A stretch of DNA of 50,237 nt, from positions 1-50,237 of the forward strand of contig CACGAV010000005.1 in the NCBI GenBank assembly GCA_902571095.1. The letters are read 5' to 3'. Each line of letters opens with the position of its first letter. Position 1 is the stretch's first letter. The notes beneath the pieces were generated by a model, which was given only the letters and a program-made list of their open reading frames with translations, made no database searches and was not told the origin of the DNA. The DNA comes from an uncultured Pelagibacteraceae bacterium. GTDB taxonomy: Bacteria; Pseudomonadota; Alphaproteobacteria; Pelagibacterales; Pelagibacteraceae. Shown one piece after another: positions 24,268 to 32,851 of this stretch. The translations under genes were made by a program, and so were the position numbers.

Positions 24268-25221
24268 TTATTTTTGGATAGTGTTGAGTTTGTTTAACTC
24301 GGATAAAAATTCTGGAAGCGCTTTAAATAAATCTGCTTCTAAACCATAATCTGCAATACTAAATATCGGAGCTTCACCGTCTTTGTTGATTGCGACAATT
24401 ATTTTGCTCTCTTTCATACCTGCAAGATGCTGGATAGCACCTGAAATTCCAACTGCAATATATAAATCTGGGACAACCACTTTTCCTGTTTGACCCACTT
24501 GATGATCGTTACTTATATAACCTGCATCAACAGCTGCACGCGAGGCGCCCACTGCTGCGTTTAATTTATCTGCAATATCAGTTATGAGTTTAAAATTTTC
24601 TCCACTTTCTAATCCTCTTCCACCAGACACTACTATTCTAGCAGTTCCAAGTTCAGGTCTTTCTGATTTTGTTTCTTCTCTTTTTACAAATTTAGAAAAG
24701 TTAGGAACATCAACTGCATCTACCTTGTCAATTTGTGCAGAACCTCCTGTTTTTGGAGCAGGTTCAAATGATGTAGGTCTAATTGTTACGCATCTTTTTT
24801 TGTCATTACTTTTTACTGTAGCAAAAGCATTACCTGCATAAATAGGTCTAACAAAAGTATCGGGTGAGTTTACTTTTATTACGTCGCTTACTTGTGATGT
24901 ATCTAATGCAGCAGCAACTCTTGGCATAAAGTTTTTTCCAAATGTATTTGCTGATGCAACAATATGATCATATTTATCTGCATTCTTAGTTACTAAAGGA
25001 GCTAAGTTTTCTGGTAAATAGTTTTGATAGTTAGGAGAATCGCAGTGTAAAACTTTTTTGACCAAAGGAACTGCGGCAACTTCTTTTGCAACACTTTCAC
25101 ATCCACTGCCAGCAACCAATACATGTACCTCGGCATCGATTTTTGAAGCAGCACTTATTGCATTTAAAGTAAATGGTTTAAGGTTTTTATTATTGTGTTC
25201 TGCTATTAATAGTACTGACAT
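24268..25221 (-). CDS. etfA: Electron transfer flavoprotein alpha subunit
   Basis: A 317-residue protein with the ETF-alpha FAD domain at the C-terminus: GGRGLESGENFKLITDIADK, VGASRAAVDAGYISNDHQVGQTG and YIAVGISGAIQHLAGM. It holds the FAD and dimerises with EtfB to ferry electrons from flavin dehydrogenases to ETF-QO. Start overlaps the etfB stop by one base. Confidence 0.96.
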   Translation of the reverse strand: MSVLLIAEHNNKNLKPFTLNAISAASKIDAEVHVLVAGSGCESVAKEVAAVPLVKKVLHCDSPNYQNYLPENLAPLVTKNADKYDHIVASANTFGKNFMPRVAAALDTSQVSDVIKVNSPDTFVRPIYAGNAFATVKSNDKKRCVTIRPTSFEPAPKTGGSAQIDKVDAVDVPNFSKFVKREETKSERPELGTARIVVSGGRGLESGENFKLITDIADKLNAAVGASRAAVDAGYISNDHQVGQTGKVVVPDLYIAVGISGAIQHLAGMKESKIIVAINKDGEAPIFSIADYGLEADLFKALPEFLSELNKLNTIQK

Positions 25222-25970
25222 TAAATTACTTTCGCCTCATTTTTAAGTTTGCTAACTAATTCTGCTACATTTGCAACTTTAATTCCTGCTTTTCTTTTTG
25301 GTGGCTCTTCTACTTTTAATTGCTGCACTCTATTTGCAATATCCACACCTAAATCTTTTGCAATCATTTGGTCAATTGGTTTTTTTTTAGCTTTCATTAT
25401 GTTTGGTAGAGATGCATAACGTGGTTCATTTAATCTTAGATCGCAAGTTACAACTGCTGGCAGATTAACTTCTACGGTTTCTAAGCCTTCATCTATTTCT
25501 CTTACAATCTCCATGCTTTTTTCTTTTAAGGTTACTTTTGAAGAAAAAGTTGCTTGAGGCCAATTTAACATCGCTGCAAGCATTTGACCTGTTTGGTTAC
25601 AATCGTCATCAATTGCTTGTTTGCCTAAGAAAACCATATCTGGTTTTTCTTTCTCAACTACTTTTTTTAAAATTTTAGCAACACCTAACGGCTCTATATA
25701 TGTATCGGACTTAACGTGAATTCCTCTATCTGCCCCAACTGCTAAAGCTTTCCTAACTGTCTCTTGTGCTTTATCATCTCCAATTGTAACTGCAACAACT
25801 TCTTTTACCTTTCCGGACTCTTTTAATTTAACTGACTCTTCGGTAGCGTTATCATCTGGGGGATTGGTTGACATTTTTACGTTATCAGTATTTACGCCTG
25901 AACCATCTTCTTTAACTCTTATCTGAACGTTGTAATCAATAACTCTTTTAACAGCGACTAATATTTTCAT
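25221..25970 (-). CDS. etfB: Electron transfer flavoprotein beta subunit
   Basis: A 249-residue EtfB. It begins [19 protein letters not shown], has the AMP-binding region [20 protein letters not shown], and the recognition-loop block [20 protein letters not shown] with conserved leucine. It docks on the dehydrogenase and partners with EtfA. Start overlaps the upstream secreted-protein gene by 4 bases. Confidence 0.96.
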   Translation of the reverse strand: MKILVAVKRVIDYNVQIRVKEDGSGVNTDNVKMSTNPPDDNATEESVKLKESGKVKEVVAVTIGDDKAQETVRKALAVGADRGIHVKSDTYIEPLGVAKILKKVVEKEKPDMVFLGKQAIDDDCNQTGQMLAAMLNWPQATFSSKVTLKEKSMEIVREIDEGLETVEVNLPAVVTCDLRLNEPRYASLPNIMKAKKKPIDQMIAKDLGVDIANRVQQLKVEEPPKRKAGIKVANVAELVSKLKNEAKVI

Positions 25971-26557
25971 TTGGTGCCAGCAACTTTCATGCTTCCTGAC
26001 AATGTCATGCTTATTTTGCCAGATTTATGGGATACTATTTTAGTAAAACCTTTTTTTGGGCAATAGGTATAACTATTATCATCAATCATTGTTCCATCTA
26101 ATTTAGCTTTTGACCATCTAAATGTTAAGCATTTTTTTTCGTTACCAATTTTTTTTATTGTAATAGTCTTCTTATAATCTCTACTTCTATTGTTATAGAA
26201 ATAAGTGGATATAAATTCTCTTTTTTCGCCCTCTTTCCAATTTCCTAGGGGGAATTTACAGCCATTTTTTATATAAACTAATCCTCTTTTTTCATATCTA
26301 CTATCCATTACTCTTCCTAAACACTGATCGTTATTTGTTTTTGCAAATAATTGAATTTTTGAACCTCTTTTTCTCTCATAAACTTGAAGAACTTCGCCGG
26401 TTCTTTTATTTTTCCAATCGATTGGACCAGTAATTTTAAGTTTGCCGCTGTGTTGGATTTTTTTTGCAGTGAATAATTCTAGTGGGATTGATCTTTCATT
26501 TGCAAAAGAGATTTGAGGTAAAGCTAATATTAAGCAAATAAATATTAACTTTCTCAT
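25967..26557 (-). CDS. Secreted four-cysteine protein of unknown function in the DMGDH/ETF operon
   Basis: A 196-residue protein with a signal peptide (cleavage near ISFA at 19). The mature part is basic, beta-rich by appearance, and has four cysteines (QCLGR, GCKFP, KCLTF, YCPKK) that could form two disulfides in the periplasm. I recognise no family. It overlaps the DMGDH-like gene by one base and etfB by 4, so it is firmly part of the operon although the neighbours act in the cytoplasm or inner membrane. Confidence 0.75.
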   Translation of the reverse strand: MRKLIFICLILALPQISFANERSIPLELFTAKKIQHSGKLKITGPIDWKNKRTGEVLQVYERKRGSKIQLFAKTNNDQCLGRVMDSRYEKRGLVYIKNGCKFPLGNWKEGEKREFISTYFYNNRSRDYKKTITIKKIGNEKKCLTFRWSKAKLDGTMIDDNSYTYCPKKGFTKIVSHKSGKISMTLSGSMKVAGTK

Positions 26558-28989
26558 TAAGCTCTTAGTAATTTATTTGCAGAGTCGTAGGGTGAGTCTT
26601 CGATAATTGAAACTTCATGCATTTTACCCAATATATCTATTTTTAGTTTTTGACCAACTTTTGCATATTCTGGTTTTACCATTCCAAGAGCAATAGATTT
26701 TTTCAATCTAAAACCATAATCACCGCCAGTCGCTCTTCCAATTACGGACCCATTTTCATAAATTGGATTGTTACCAAGAACATCAGCATCTGAAACGCCA
26801 TGAATTTCCATAGTAACTAGTTTATTTGAAAAGCCTTTTGCTCTCCATTGATCCAACGCCGCACGTCCAATGAAATCTCCTTTGTTTGGATGTATAAACC
26901 TATCTAAACCTGACTCATATGGAGCATATTCAATTGAAAGTTCTGTTCCCACTAACTTATATGATTTCTCGACTCTCAAACTATTCATCGCTCTTATACC
27001 GTAAGGTTTAAGATTAAATTCTTTTCCAGCTTCCATAAGTTTATCAAATATATGATTTTGATATTCAATTGGATGATGTAATTCCCAACCAAGTTCGCCA
27101 ACAAAATTTACTCTCATCGCATTACAAGGTGCTAAACCAATATTAATATTCTGCGCGCTCAACCATTTAAATTTTTCATTTGAAAAGTCTGTTTTAGAAA
27201 CCTTTTGCATTAATTGTCTAGCCTTTGGACCTGACACAACAAGCACTCCCATGTTATTGGTTAAATTTTCATACTGTACTGATCCATCTTTTGGCATCCA
27301 TTTATGAATCCAATCATGATCTAATCTTTGATAAGCACCTGCAGATACGAGATAAAAACTATCTTGAGCTTCTCTCATTATTGTAAACTCGGAATGTACT
27401 CCACCTTTTGTATTAAGTGCATGACATAAATTAATTCGACCAATTTTTTTAGGAAGTTTATTCGCTACCAATTTATCTAAAAATTCTTCAGCTCCAGGAC
27501 CTTTTATTCTGCACTTACCAAATGCTGACATATCTAATAGTCCCACATTTTCTTTTACATTCTTGCATTCTTTCTCGACACTTTTAAACCAATTTGATCT
27601 TCTAAATGACCAATCATCCTCTTGTTTTTCTCCGTCGGTTGCAAAAAAGTTTGGTCTTTCCCAACCAAACTTTTGTCCGAAAACTGCACCAAGTTTTTTC
27701 ATTCTATCATAACAAGGTGCTTGTCTTAATGGTCTACCAGCTTCACGTTCTTCATCTGGATAATGAACTGTAAAAACATTTGCATAGGCTTCCTCATTCT
27801 TTTCCATTAAATAAGATTTTGTTACATAAGATCCAAATCTTCGTGGATCAACACCAAGCATATCAATTGTTGGTTCACCGTCTATTATCCATTCAGCTAA
27901 TTGCCAACCAGCTCCACCTGCCGCTGTTATTCCAAAACTATGTCCATCATTAATCCAAAAATTTTTCAGACCCCACGCGGGTCCAACTAGCGGACTTCCA
28001 TCAGGTGTGTAGCAAATTGCACCGTTATAAACTTTTTTAACTCCAACCTCACCAAACGCTGGAACTCTTTTTATTGCACCCTCGATATGAGGAGCCAATC
28101 TATCTAAATCCTCTTGAAATAATTCGTACTCACTATCTTTTGATGGGCCATCTACATAACAACACGGTGCGCCCTTTTCGTATGGACCTAAAATAAATCC
28201 ACCTGCTTCTTCTCTCATGTACCAAGAGTTGTCACTGTCCCTTAGAACCCCCATCTCTGGTTTTTTTTCCTTTTGTCTTTTTTGAACTTCTGGATGAGGT
28301 TCTGTAACAATATATTGATGTTCAACCGGGATAGCTGGGATTTCAATTCCAACCATTTCTCCAGTTTGTCTTGCGAAATTTCCACTGCAAGATACAATAT
28401 GTTCACATGAAATAGATCCTTTATCTGTTTCAACAGTCCAACCATCTTTTGTTTGTTTAATTCCAACTACTGTTGTGTTCCTATAAATCTCAGCTCCATG
28501 ATTTCTTGCCCCTGTTGCTAACGCTTGAGTAAGGTCTGCGGGTTGTATGTAACCATCTTCAGGGTGTTGGATTGCACCCTCAAGTCCTTCAATGTTACAT
28601 AGCGGCCAAATTTCTTTTACTTGTTCTGGTTTTAAAAATTTTACCTTTACGCCAATTGTTTTTGCAACACCTGCGTACTGATGATATTCATCCATTCTAT
28701 CTTTTGTTTGAGCTAAACGAATATTTGAAACAACGCTGAAACCAACTTTTTTTCCTGTTTCTTTTTCTAATGACTTATAAAGCTGAACTGCATATCTATG
28801 AAGCTGGCCTACTGAATAGCTCATATTAAAAAGTGGTAAAAGGCCGGCAGCGTGCCAAGTAGAACCTGAGGTAAGTTCTTTTCTTTCAACCAAAACTACA
28901 TCTGACCAACCTTTTTTGGCTAAATGATAAAGCGTGCTAACCCCAACTGCTCCACCTCCAATTACGACTACTTTAGTTTTTGATTTCAT
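26557..28989 (-). CDS. Dimethylglycine dehydrogenase-like FAD oxidoreductase with GcvT domain
   Basis: An 810-residue two-domain enzyme. Residues 1-390 form a DAO-type FAD domain (VVIGGGAVGVSTLYHLAKKG; ELTSGSTWHAAGLLPLF, where the His of the WHAAG motif usually holds covalent FAD; FWINDGHSFGITAAGG). The remainder is a GcvT-like tetrahydrofolate domain (GLLDMSAFGKCRIKGPGAEE; FVGELGWELHHP; SLRVEKSYKLVGTELS). This matches dimethylglycine/sarcosine dehydrogenases that demethylate N-methylglycines and pass electrons to ETF. The operon with etfBA and etf-QO supports it. Exact substrate is inferred. Confidence 0.9.
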   Translation of the reverse strand: MKSKTKVVVIGGGAVGVSTLYHLAKKGWSDVVLVERKELTSGSTWHAAGLLPLFNMSYSVGQLHRYAVQLYKSLEKETGKKVGFSVVSNIRLAQTKDRMDEYHQYAGVAKTIGVKVKFLKPEQVKEIWPLCNIEGLEGAIQHPEDGYIQPADLTQALATGARNHGAEIYRNTTVVGIKQTKDGWTVETDKGSISCEHIVSCSGNFARQTGEMVGIEIPAIPVEHQYIVTEPHPEVQKRQKEKKPEMGVLRDSDNSWYMREEAGGFILGPYEKGAPCCYVDGPSKDSEYELFQEDLDRLAPHIEGAIKRVPAFGEVGVKKVYNGAICYTPDGSPLVGPAWGLKNFWINDGHSFGITAAGGAGWQLAEWIIDGEPTIDMLGVDPRRFGSYVTKSYLMEKNEEAYANVFTVHYPDEEREAGRPLRQAPCYDRMKKLGAVFGQKFGWERPNFFATDGEKQEDDWSFRRSNWFKSVEKECKNVKENVGLLDMSAFGKCRIKGPGAEEFLDKLVANKLPKKIGRINLCHALNTKGGVHSEFTIMREAQDSFYLVSAGAYQRLDHDWIHKWMPKDGSVQYENLTNNMGVLVVSGPKARQLMQKVSKTDFSNEKFKWLSAQNINIGLAPCNAMRVNFVGELGWELHHPIEYQNHIFDKLMEAGKEFNLKPYGIRAMNSLRVEKSYKLVGTELSIEYAPYESGLDRFIHPNKGDFIGRAALDQWRAKGFSNKLVTMEIHGVSDADVLGNNPIYENGSVIGRATGGDYGFRLKKSIALGMVKPEYAKVGQKLKIDILGKMHEVSIIEDSPYDSANKLLRA

Positions 28990-29042
28990 AGATCAAGAAT
29001 ATGATAACTAAATCAATATTTAAATGATTAAAATACGTTATT

Positions 29043-29459
29043 TTATTTAGACCAGTAAGAGTATTTTTGTTTATTTGCGGGGAAAAGCTCTCTTTGGCTA
29101 ACATTTTTGATTTCTTTTAAATGCAAAACCCAACGGTCTTTTTCAAAATTTACCTTAGATTTAAACACTTCAGTTTTAGAATTAAATTCATTTCTAATTA
29201 GTTCAGAATTGTTGATTATTTTATTTTCAATTTTATCAATTTTTTTAACAATTTTTTCTTTCTCTTTATTAATGATATGCTCCAAAGGAAATTTTCCAGT
29301 TTGATATTTTATGCCATAATTTACGCCTGTTGATACAGCAGAATAGGCCAGTTTTCCTTGTTGAGCACCTGCTGCAGGACCAATCATTGGTGTTAAAGAC
29401 GCTTGGTAACATCCTGGAAGAATGAGCAGCAATGGTAGAATCTTTACGAAAATTTTCAT
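29043..29459 (-). CDS. Small lipoprotein, paralogue 1
   Basis: A 138-residue protein from ATG 29459 (the frame opens at 29474). Signal and lipobox: MKIFVKILPLLLILPGC, lipid attachment at Cys17. It then has SLTPMIGPAAGAQQGKLAYS and VNYGIKYQTGKFPLEHI, followed by a charged coiled-coil-like stretch (INKEKEKIVKKIDKIENK). Over the 38-residue core (MIGPAAG to LEHI) I count 19 identities with the next gene upstream. No known family recognised. It is the promoter-distal member of the tandem pair. Confidence 0.75.
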   Translation of the reverse strand: MKIFVKILPLLLILPGCYQASLTPMIGPAAGAQQGKLAYSAVSTGVNYGIKYQTGKFPLEHIINKEKEKIVKKIDKIENKIINNSELIRNEFNSKTEVFKSKVNFEKDRWVLHLKEIKNVSQRELFPANKQKYSYWSK

Positions 29460-29557
29460 ATTCGTCAATAACACAAGGCTAAAATTTTAAAAGAAAATTA
29501 TGTGTGATATTTCGTTACAAAATATTACTAAATTTAAAACGTAAACTTTTGGTTGTG

Positions 29558-29584
29558 TCCGAAGTTATTTCGGATCTTTTTTTT
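29558..29584 (+). terminator. Plus-strand terminator-like hairpin overlapping the end of lipoprotein 2
   Basis: TCCGAA (29558-29563) pairs with TTCGGA (29569-29574) around a 5-base loop, followed on the plus strand by TC and a T run of eight or more (29577 onward). On the minus strand the same hairpin has no T tract. No plus-strand gene is seen upstream, so either it is chance (the T run is the complement of Lys codons) or it ends a short antisense RNA. Confidence 0.35.
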
Positions 29585-29951
29585 GATGATGGGAAATCTT
29601 TTTATGACTCTTTTCTATTCTTGCTTGTAAATTTAATCCTAAAAGTTGTTTTCTTGTTTTTTCTATTCTTTCATTTAAAACAGAACACAATTTATTGTTT
29701 ATTTTGCATGGATCAATTTTAGCTTTATTTTCCTCAATTGTTTTGATTTGATTTTCGCTTAAAACGTGTTCTACTGGCGTTTTTCCAGTTTGTTTTTTTA
29801 CAACATAATTAATTGATGAGGTGGTTGCGGTTTCAGACAACTTTCCAGATGCCACACCTGTTGCTGGACCTACCATTGTTAAGGAATTGGTATAACAACC
29901 AGATAAAAATAGGCTTAATAAAAAATAGCCTAATACATTCCGCATGCTCAT
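29565..29951 (-). CDS. Small lipoprotein, paralogue 2
   Basis: A 128-residue protein from ATG 29951, chosen because GGAGAG lies just upstream (29945 is an in-frame alternative, and the frame opens at 29978). The lipobox is LFLSGC with Cys19. The core SLTMVGPATGVASGKLSETA and INYVVKKQTGKTPVEHV matches paralogue 1, then comes a different tail with two cysteines (DPCKINNKLCSVL) and a basic end (KSHKKISHHQKKD). The GP-A-x-G-x-x-x-GK segment has a glycine-zipper look. Function unknown. Confidence 0.75.
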   Translation of the reverse strand: MSMRNVLGYFLLSLFLSGCYTNSLTMVGPATGVASGKLSETATTSSINYVVKKQTGKTPVEHVLSENQIKTIEENKAKIDPCKINNKLCSVLNERIEKTRKQLLGLNLQARIEKSHKKISHHQKKDPK

Positions 29952-30034
29952 CTCTCTCTCCAAAAACGAATCAAACACAAAACTGTGGATAAATATACTT
30001 AAATTTAAGAGAAAAATACAACCTATAGTTTTCT

Positions 30035-30985
30035 TTATTTTATAACTCTTTTTGGCTTACCATCCATACAAGAGTCAAGATTTTCCATCATTTGAGAAAA
30101 AAAGATTGAATAGTTTTCATCCGTGACGTAACCAAGATGTGGTGTTAGCAATGCGTTAGGTAGAAACCTCAATTTATGATCTTGCGGTAATGGTTCTTTA
30201 TCATAAACATCTAAGCCAGCACCGGCTATAACATCGTCTTCTAAAGATTTAATTAAGTCTTTTTCATTTACTATAGGGCCTCTTGAAGTATTAATTAAAA
30301 AAGAAGTTTTCTTCATCATTTTTAATTCCTTTTCAGTAATCAAGTTTTTATACCTATCTCCTAATACGACGTGCAAAGAAATGATATCCGATTGTTTGAG
30401 CAACTCTTCTTTGCTGATCGGTAATACTCCTAATTGATTAGCCTCAGACAAATTTAAATTTTCACTCCAAGCTACAACTTGCATACCAAATGCTTTACCG
30501 ATTTTCGCAACTTGGGATCCAATTTTTCCTAAACCTATTATTCCCAAAATTTTACCTTTTAATTCAAATCCTACAGTAGTCTGCCAATACCCTTGGAACA
30601 TGTTATCTATTTCTTGCTTTATATTTCTTACTAAACCAAGTATCAAAGCCCATGTTATTTCAGCAGTCGGGTTTGAGTTAATGTCAGTTCCGCAAACAAT
30701 AATTTTTCTCTTTTTTGCATACTCAAGATCAATAGATTTATTCCTCATTCCGCTAGTGAAAATATATTTTAGATTTTTAAGTCCTTCTAACAAAGATTTA
30801 GTCAGAGGAGTTCTTTCTCTCATTACAAATAGAGCATCAAACTTCTCTAAAGATACGATCGCTTCTGCTTCATTTTGGAATGGTTCATTGAAAATTGTAA
30901 ATTCATATTTATTTTTATATTGGTCTAAATCAGTAAATTCCTGAAAAATATTTTGGTAATCATCCAAAACCGCAATTTTAATCAT
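30035..30985 (-). CDS. D-2-hydroxyacid dehydrogenase
   Basis: A 316-residue NAD-dependent enzyme. The cofactor motif is LGIIGLGKIGSQVAKIGKAF, the catalytic Arg lies in INTSRGPIVNEKDL, Glu in GAGLDVYDKEPLP and His in LTPHLGY. It interconverts D-2-hydroxyacids and 2-oxoacids. The gene directly follows (1 base) a D-amino-acid dehydrogenase-like gene, so the pair could act on a D-amino acid derived 2-oxoacid. Specific substrate not determined. Confidence 0.92.
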   Translation of the reverse strand: MIKIAVLDDYQNIFQEFTDLDQYKNKYEFTIFNEPFQNEAEAIVSLEKFDALFVMRERTPLTKSLLEGLKNLKYIFTSGMRNKSIDLEYAKKRKIIVCGTDINSNPTAEITWALILGLVRNIKQEIDNMFQGYWQTTVGFELKGKILGIIGLGKIGSQVAKIGKAFGMQVVAWSENLNLSEANQLGVLPISKEELLKQSDIISLHVVLGDRYKNLITEKELKMMKKTSFLINTSRGPIVNEKDLIKSLEDDVIAGAGLDVYDKEPLPQDHKLRFLPNALLTPHLGYVTDENYSIFFSQMMENLDSCMDGKPKRVIK

Positions 30986-32233
30986 TTAATTAAATCTCGA
31001 TGAACTATAGGCTGATAAATCCAAATTTGTTTTTTCATTTGCTAAGATACCCGAGACAACTTTGCCAGTAATTGCTCCTAAAGTCCAACCTAAATGCTGA
31101 TGACCAAAAGCATAGACAATATTTTTATAATTTTTTGATGGTCCAATCACTGGTAAGAAATCAGGTAGTGTTGGCCTAAAACCTAACCATTCATTTTCAT
31201 GATCTTTTAGCTGGGGTAAAAGTTCCTTTGCACATCTCACAATATAATCAATTCTTTTTTTCGACAAAGGATTTTTTAATCCACCAAGTTCAACAGTTCC
31301 TACAGCTCTTAGACCTTGGTTCATTGGTGTCATGCCAAATCCTCTATCTAAAAAAATAACCGGTCTTGTTAAAAGTTTTTCCATTCCTTTGAAGTGAACA
31401 TGATACCCTCTTTCAGTATCTAGTGGTATTTTCTCTTCAAGTTGATCTGTTAATTTTTTTGAAAAAGCACCACATGCAATTACAGACTTTTCAAATTTAT
31501 AATCTTTATTAGCAGTTTTAATAATTGTTTCATTCTTTGATGATTGTTTGACAGTTTCAACATTTTCCTTGATAAACTTTCCACCTTTTTCAATAAATAA
31601 TTTAAATATCTTTTTAACGATACCTCCTGGATCTTTTGCATGATAAGCGTAATCATAATATGCCCCACCATTAAAAACCGGTCTTAAATTGGGTTCTAAA
31701 TCTAAAATTTCTTTTGTACTTAATAATTGTTGCTTGACACCAAAATCTTTTCTAACTTTAATCTCCAATTCTCTACTTTTCATATTTTGATTAGTCCATA
31801 CATAAATAATACCTTTTTTTTCAACCAAGTTCGTGATGTCAAACTCTTGAAAAATTTCATCATATGCATCTAATGATAAATTTAAAATTTGGTGCATATA
31901 TTTGGCTGTATGCATCATAGATTTTTTATTACAATTTTTTAAATATCCAAGAAACCAAGGTATCATTTTTGGGATGTAGTTCCATTTAAGAGCTAAAGGA
32001 CCGTAAGAACTAAATAACATTTTAGGTATATCATACAAAATATCTGGCCTATTCAGTTGAAGTATCGCATATGGCGAGAAGTGGCCTGCATTTCCATACG
32101 ATGCCATTGTTCCTGGATCTGTTTTATCAAATATTGTTGTTGGAATATTTTTTTTAATTAATTGAAGACCTATACATACGCCTTGGATACCGGCACCAAC
32201 AATACCTACTGAAGAACAATTGTTTGAAGACAT
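30986..32233 (-). CDS. DadA-like D-amino acid dehydrogenase (FAD)
   Basis: A 415-residue DAO-fold flavoprotein with SVGIVGAGIQGVCIGLQLIK at the N-terminus, the DadA-like block MASYGNAGHFSPYAILQLNR, and a C-terminal GFRPTLPDFLPVIGPSKNYK followed by YAFGHQHLGWTLGAITG. This is the small-subunit type of D-amino acid dehydrogenase that deaminates D-amino acids to 2-oxoacids. It could also oxidise other secondary amines. Likely cotranscribed with the hydroxyacid dehydrogenase downstream. Confidence 0.88.
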   Translation of the reverse strand: MSSNNCSSVGIVGAGIQGVCIGLQLIKKNIPTTIFDKTDPGTMASYGNAGHFSPYAILQLNRPDILYDIPKMLFSSYGPLALKWNYIPKMIPWFLGYLKNCNKKSMMHTAKYMHQILNLSLDAYDEIFQEFDITNLVEKKGIIYVWTNQNMKSRELEIKVRKDFGVKQQLLSTKEILDLEPNLRPVFNGGAYYDYAYHAKDPGGIVKKIFKLFIEKGGKFIKENVETVKQSSKNETIIKTANKDYKFEKSVIACGAFSKKLTDQLEEKIPLDTERGYHVHFKGMEKLLTRPVIFLDRGFGMTPMNQGLRAVGTVELGGLKNPLSKKRIDYIVRCAKELLPQLKDHENEWLGFRPTLPDFLPVIGPSKNYKNIVYAFGHQHLGWTLGAITGKVVSGILANEKTNLDLSAYSSSRFN

Positions 32234-32292
32234 AGTTAAGCTCTACAACAAAAATTAAGTAATTAAACTGTGTTAGATTGTACTTCTTTTAT

Positions 32293-32769
32293 TTAGTTGC
32301 TAGCAACTATTTTAGGTCGGCCTTTTTTATTTTTTTCTTTTTCTTTTTCTTTGGCTTCTTTTGACTCTATTGACTCTAATTTGAATTCACCTTGTGCTGC
32401 TTCTAAACTAGTACTCTCTGTTTTTTTAAGGTAACCGTTTATATCGGCTCCTTCTTCAGTTTTTAAAGTTTCACTAAATAAAATATCACCCTTAACTACA
32501 GCGCTACTTCCTATTACAATTGTTTTTGCAACAACTTTTCCCTCAAGATGTCCATAAATTTCAATTTTATCTGTCTCGACAGGCCCAATAACTGATCCTG
32601 TCTCTTTTACTATTAAATCATTAGTATATACAGCGCCTTTAACTAATCCTGCAATATCTATAGCTCCTGAAGTTCTTAATGTACCCTCAAAAGAAAAAGT
32701 TTCGCTTAACAAAGATCTTCCGCTGTCATTAAGTGGTCTTGGCACAGATGGTTTTTTTGATCCAAACAT
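32293..32769 (-). CDS. Bactofilin (polymer-forming cytoskeletal protein)
   Basis: A 158-residue protein from ATG 32769 (MFGSKKPSVPRP); the frame extends to a TTG at 32805. The central domain SFEGTLRTSGAIDIAGLVKG... followed by GPVETDKIEIYGHLEGKVVA and GSSAVVKGDILFSETLKTEE shows the short beta-helix repeats of bactofilins, each with hydrophobic/glycine turns. The C-terminal 30 residues are a highly charged Lys/Glu tail (EAKEKEKEKNKKGRPK). Bactofilins polymerise at the membrane and affect cell shape; the neighbours are the mre/rodA shape genes, 82 bases upstream. Confidence 0.93.
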   Translation of the reverse strand: MFGSKKPSVPRPLNDSGRSLLSETFSFEGTLRTSGAIDIAGLVKGAVYTNDLIVKETGSVIGPVETDKIEIYGHLEGKVVAKTIVIGSSAVVKGDILFSETLKTEEGADINGYLKKTESTSLEAAQGEFKLESIESKEAKEKEKEKNKKGRPKIVASN

Positions 32770-32851
32770 ATTTCTTATTTCAGCAAATAATTTGAAGCTT
32801 TGCAACTCTAAAAAGTATATTTTGGGTCAAAATTTTCTATTTATGGTTGAT

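Noticed and set aside
29504..29722. Plus-strand frame of 72 codons opposite lipoprotein 2
   Set aside because: It is Leu/Phe-rich and mirrors the lysine-rich coding strand of a lipoprotein with a good lipobox and Shine-Dalgarno; it also contains a terminator-like hairpin near its beginning.
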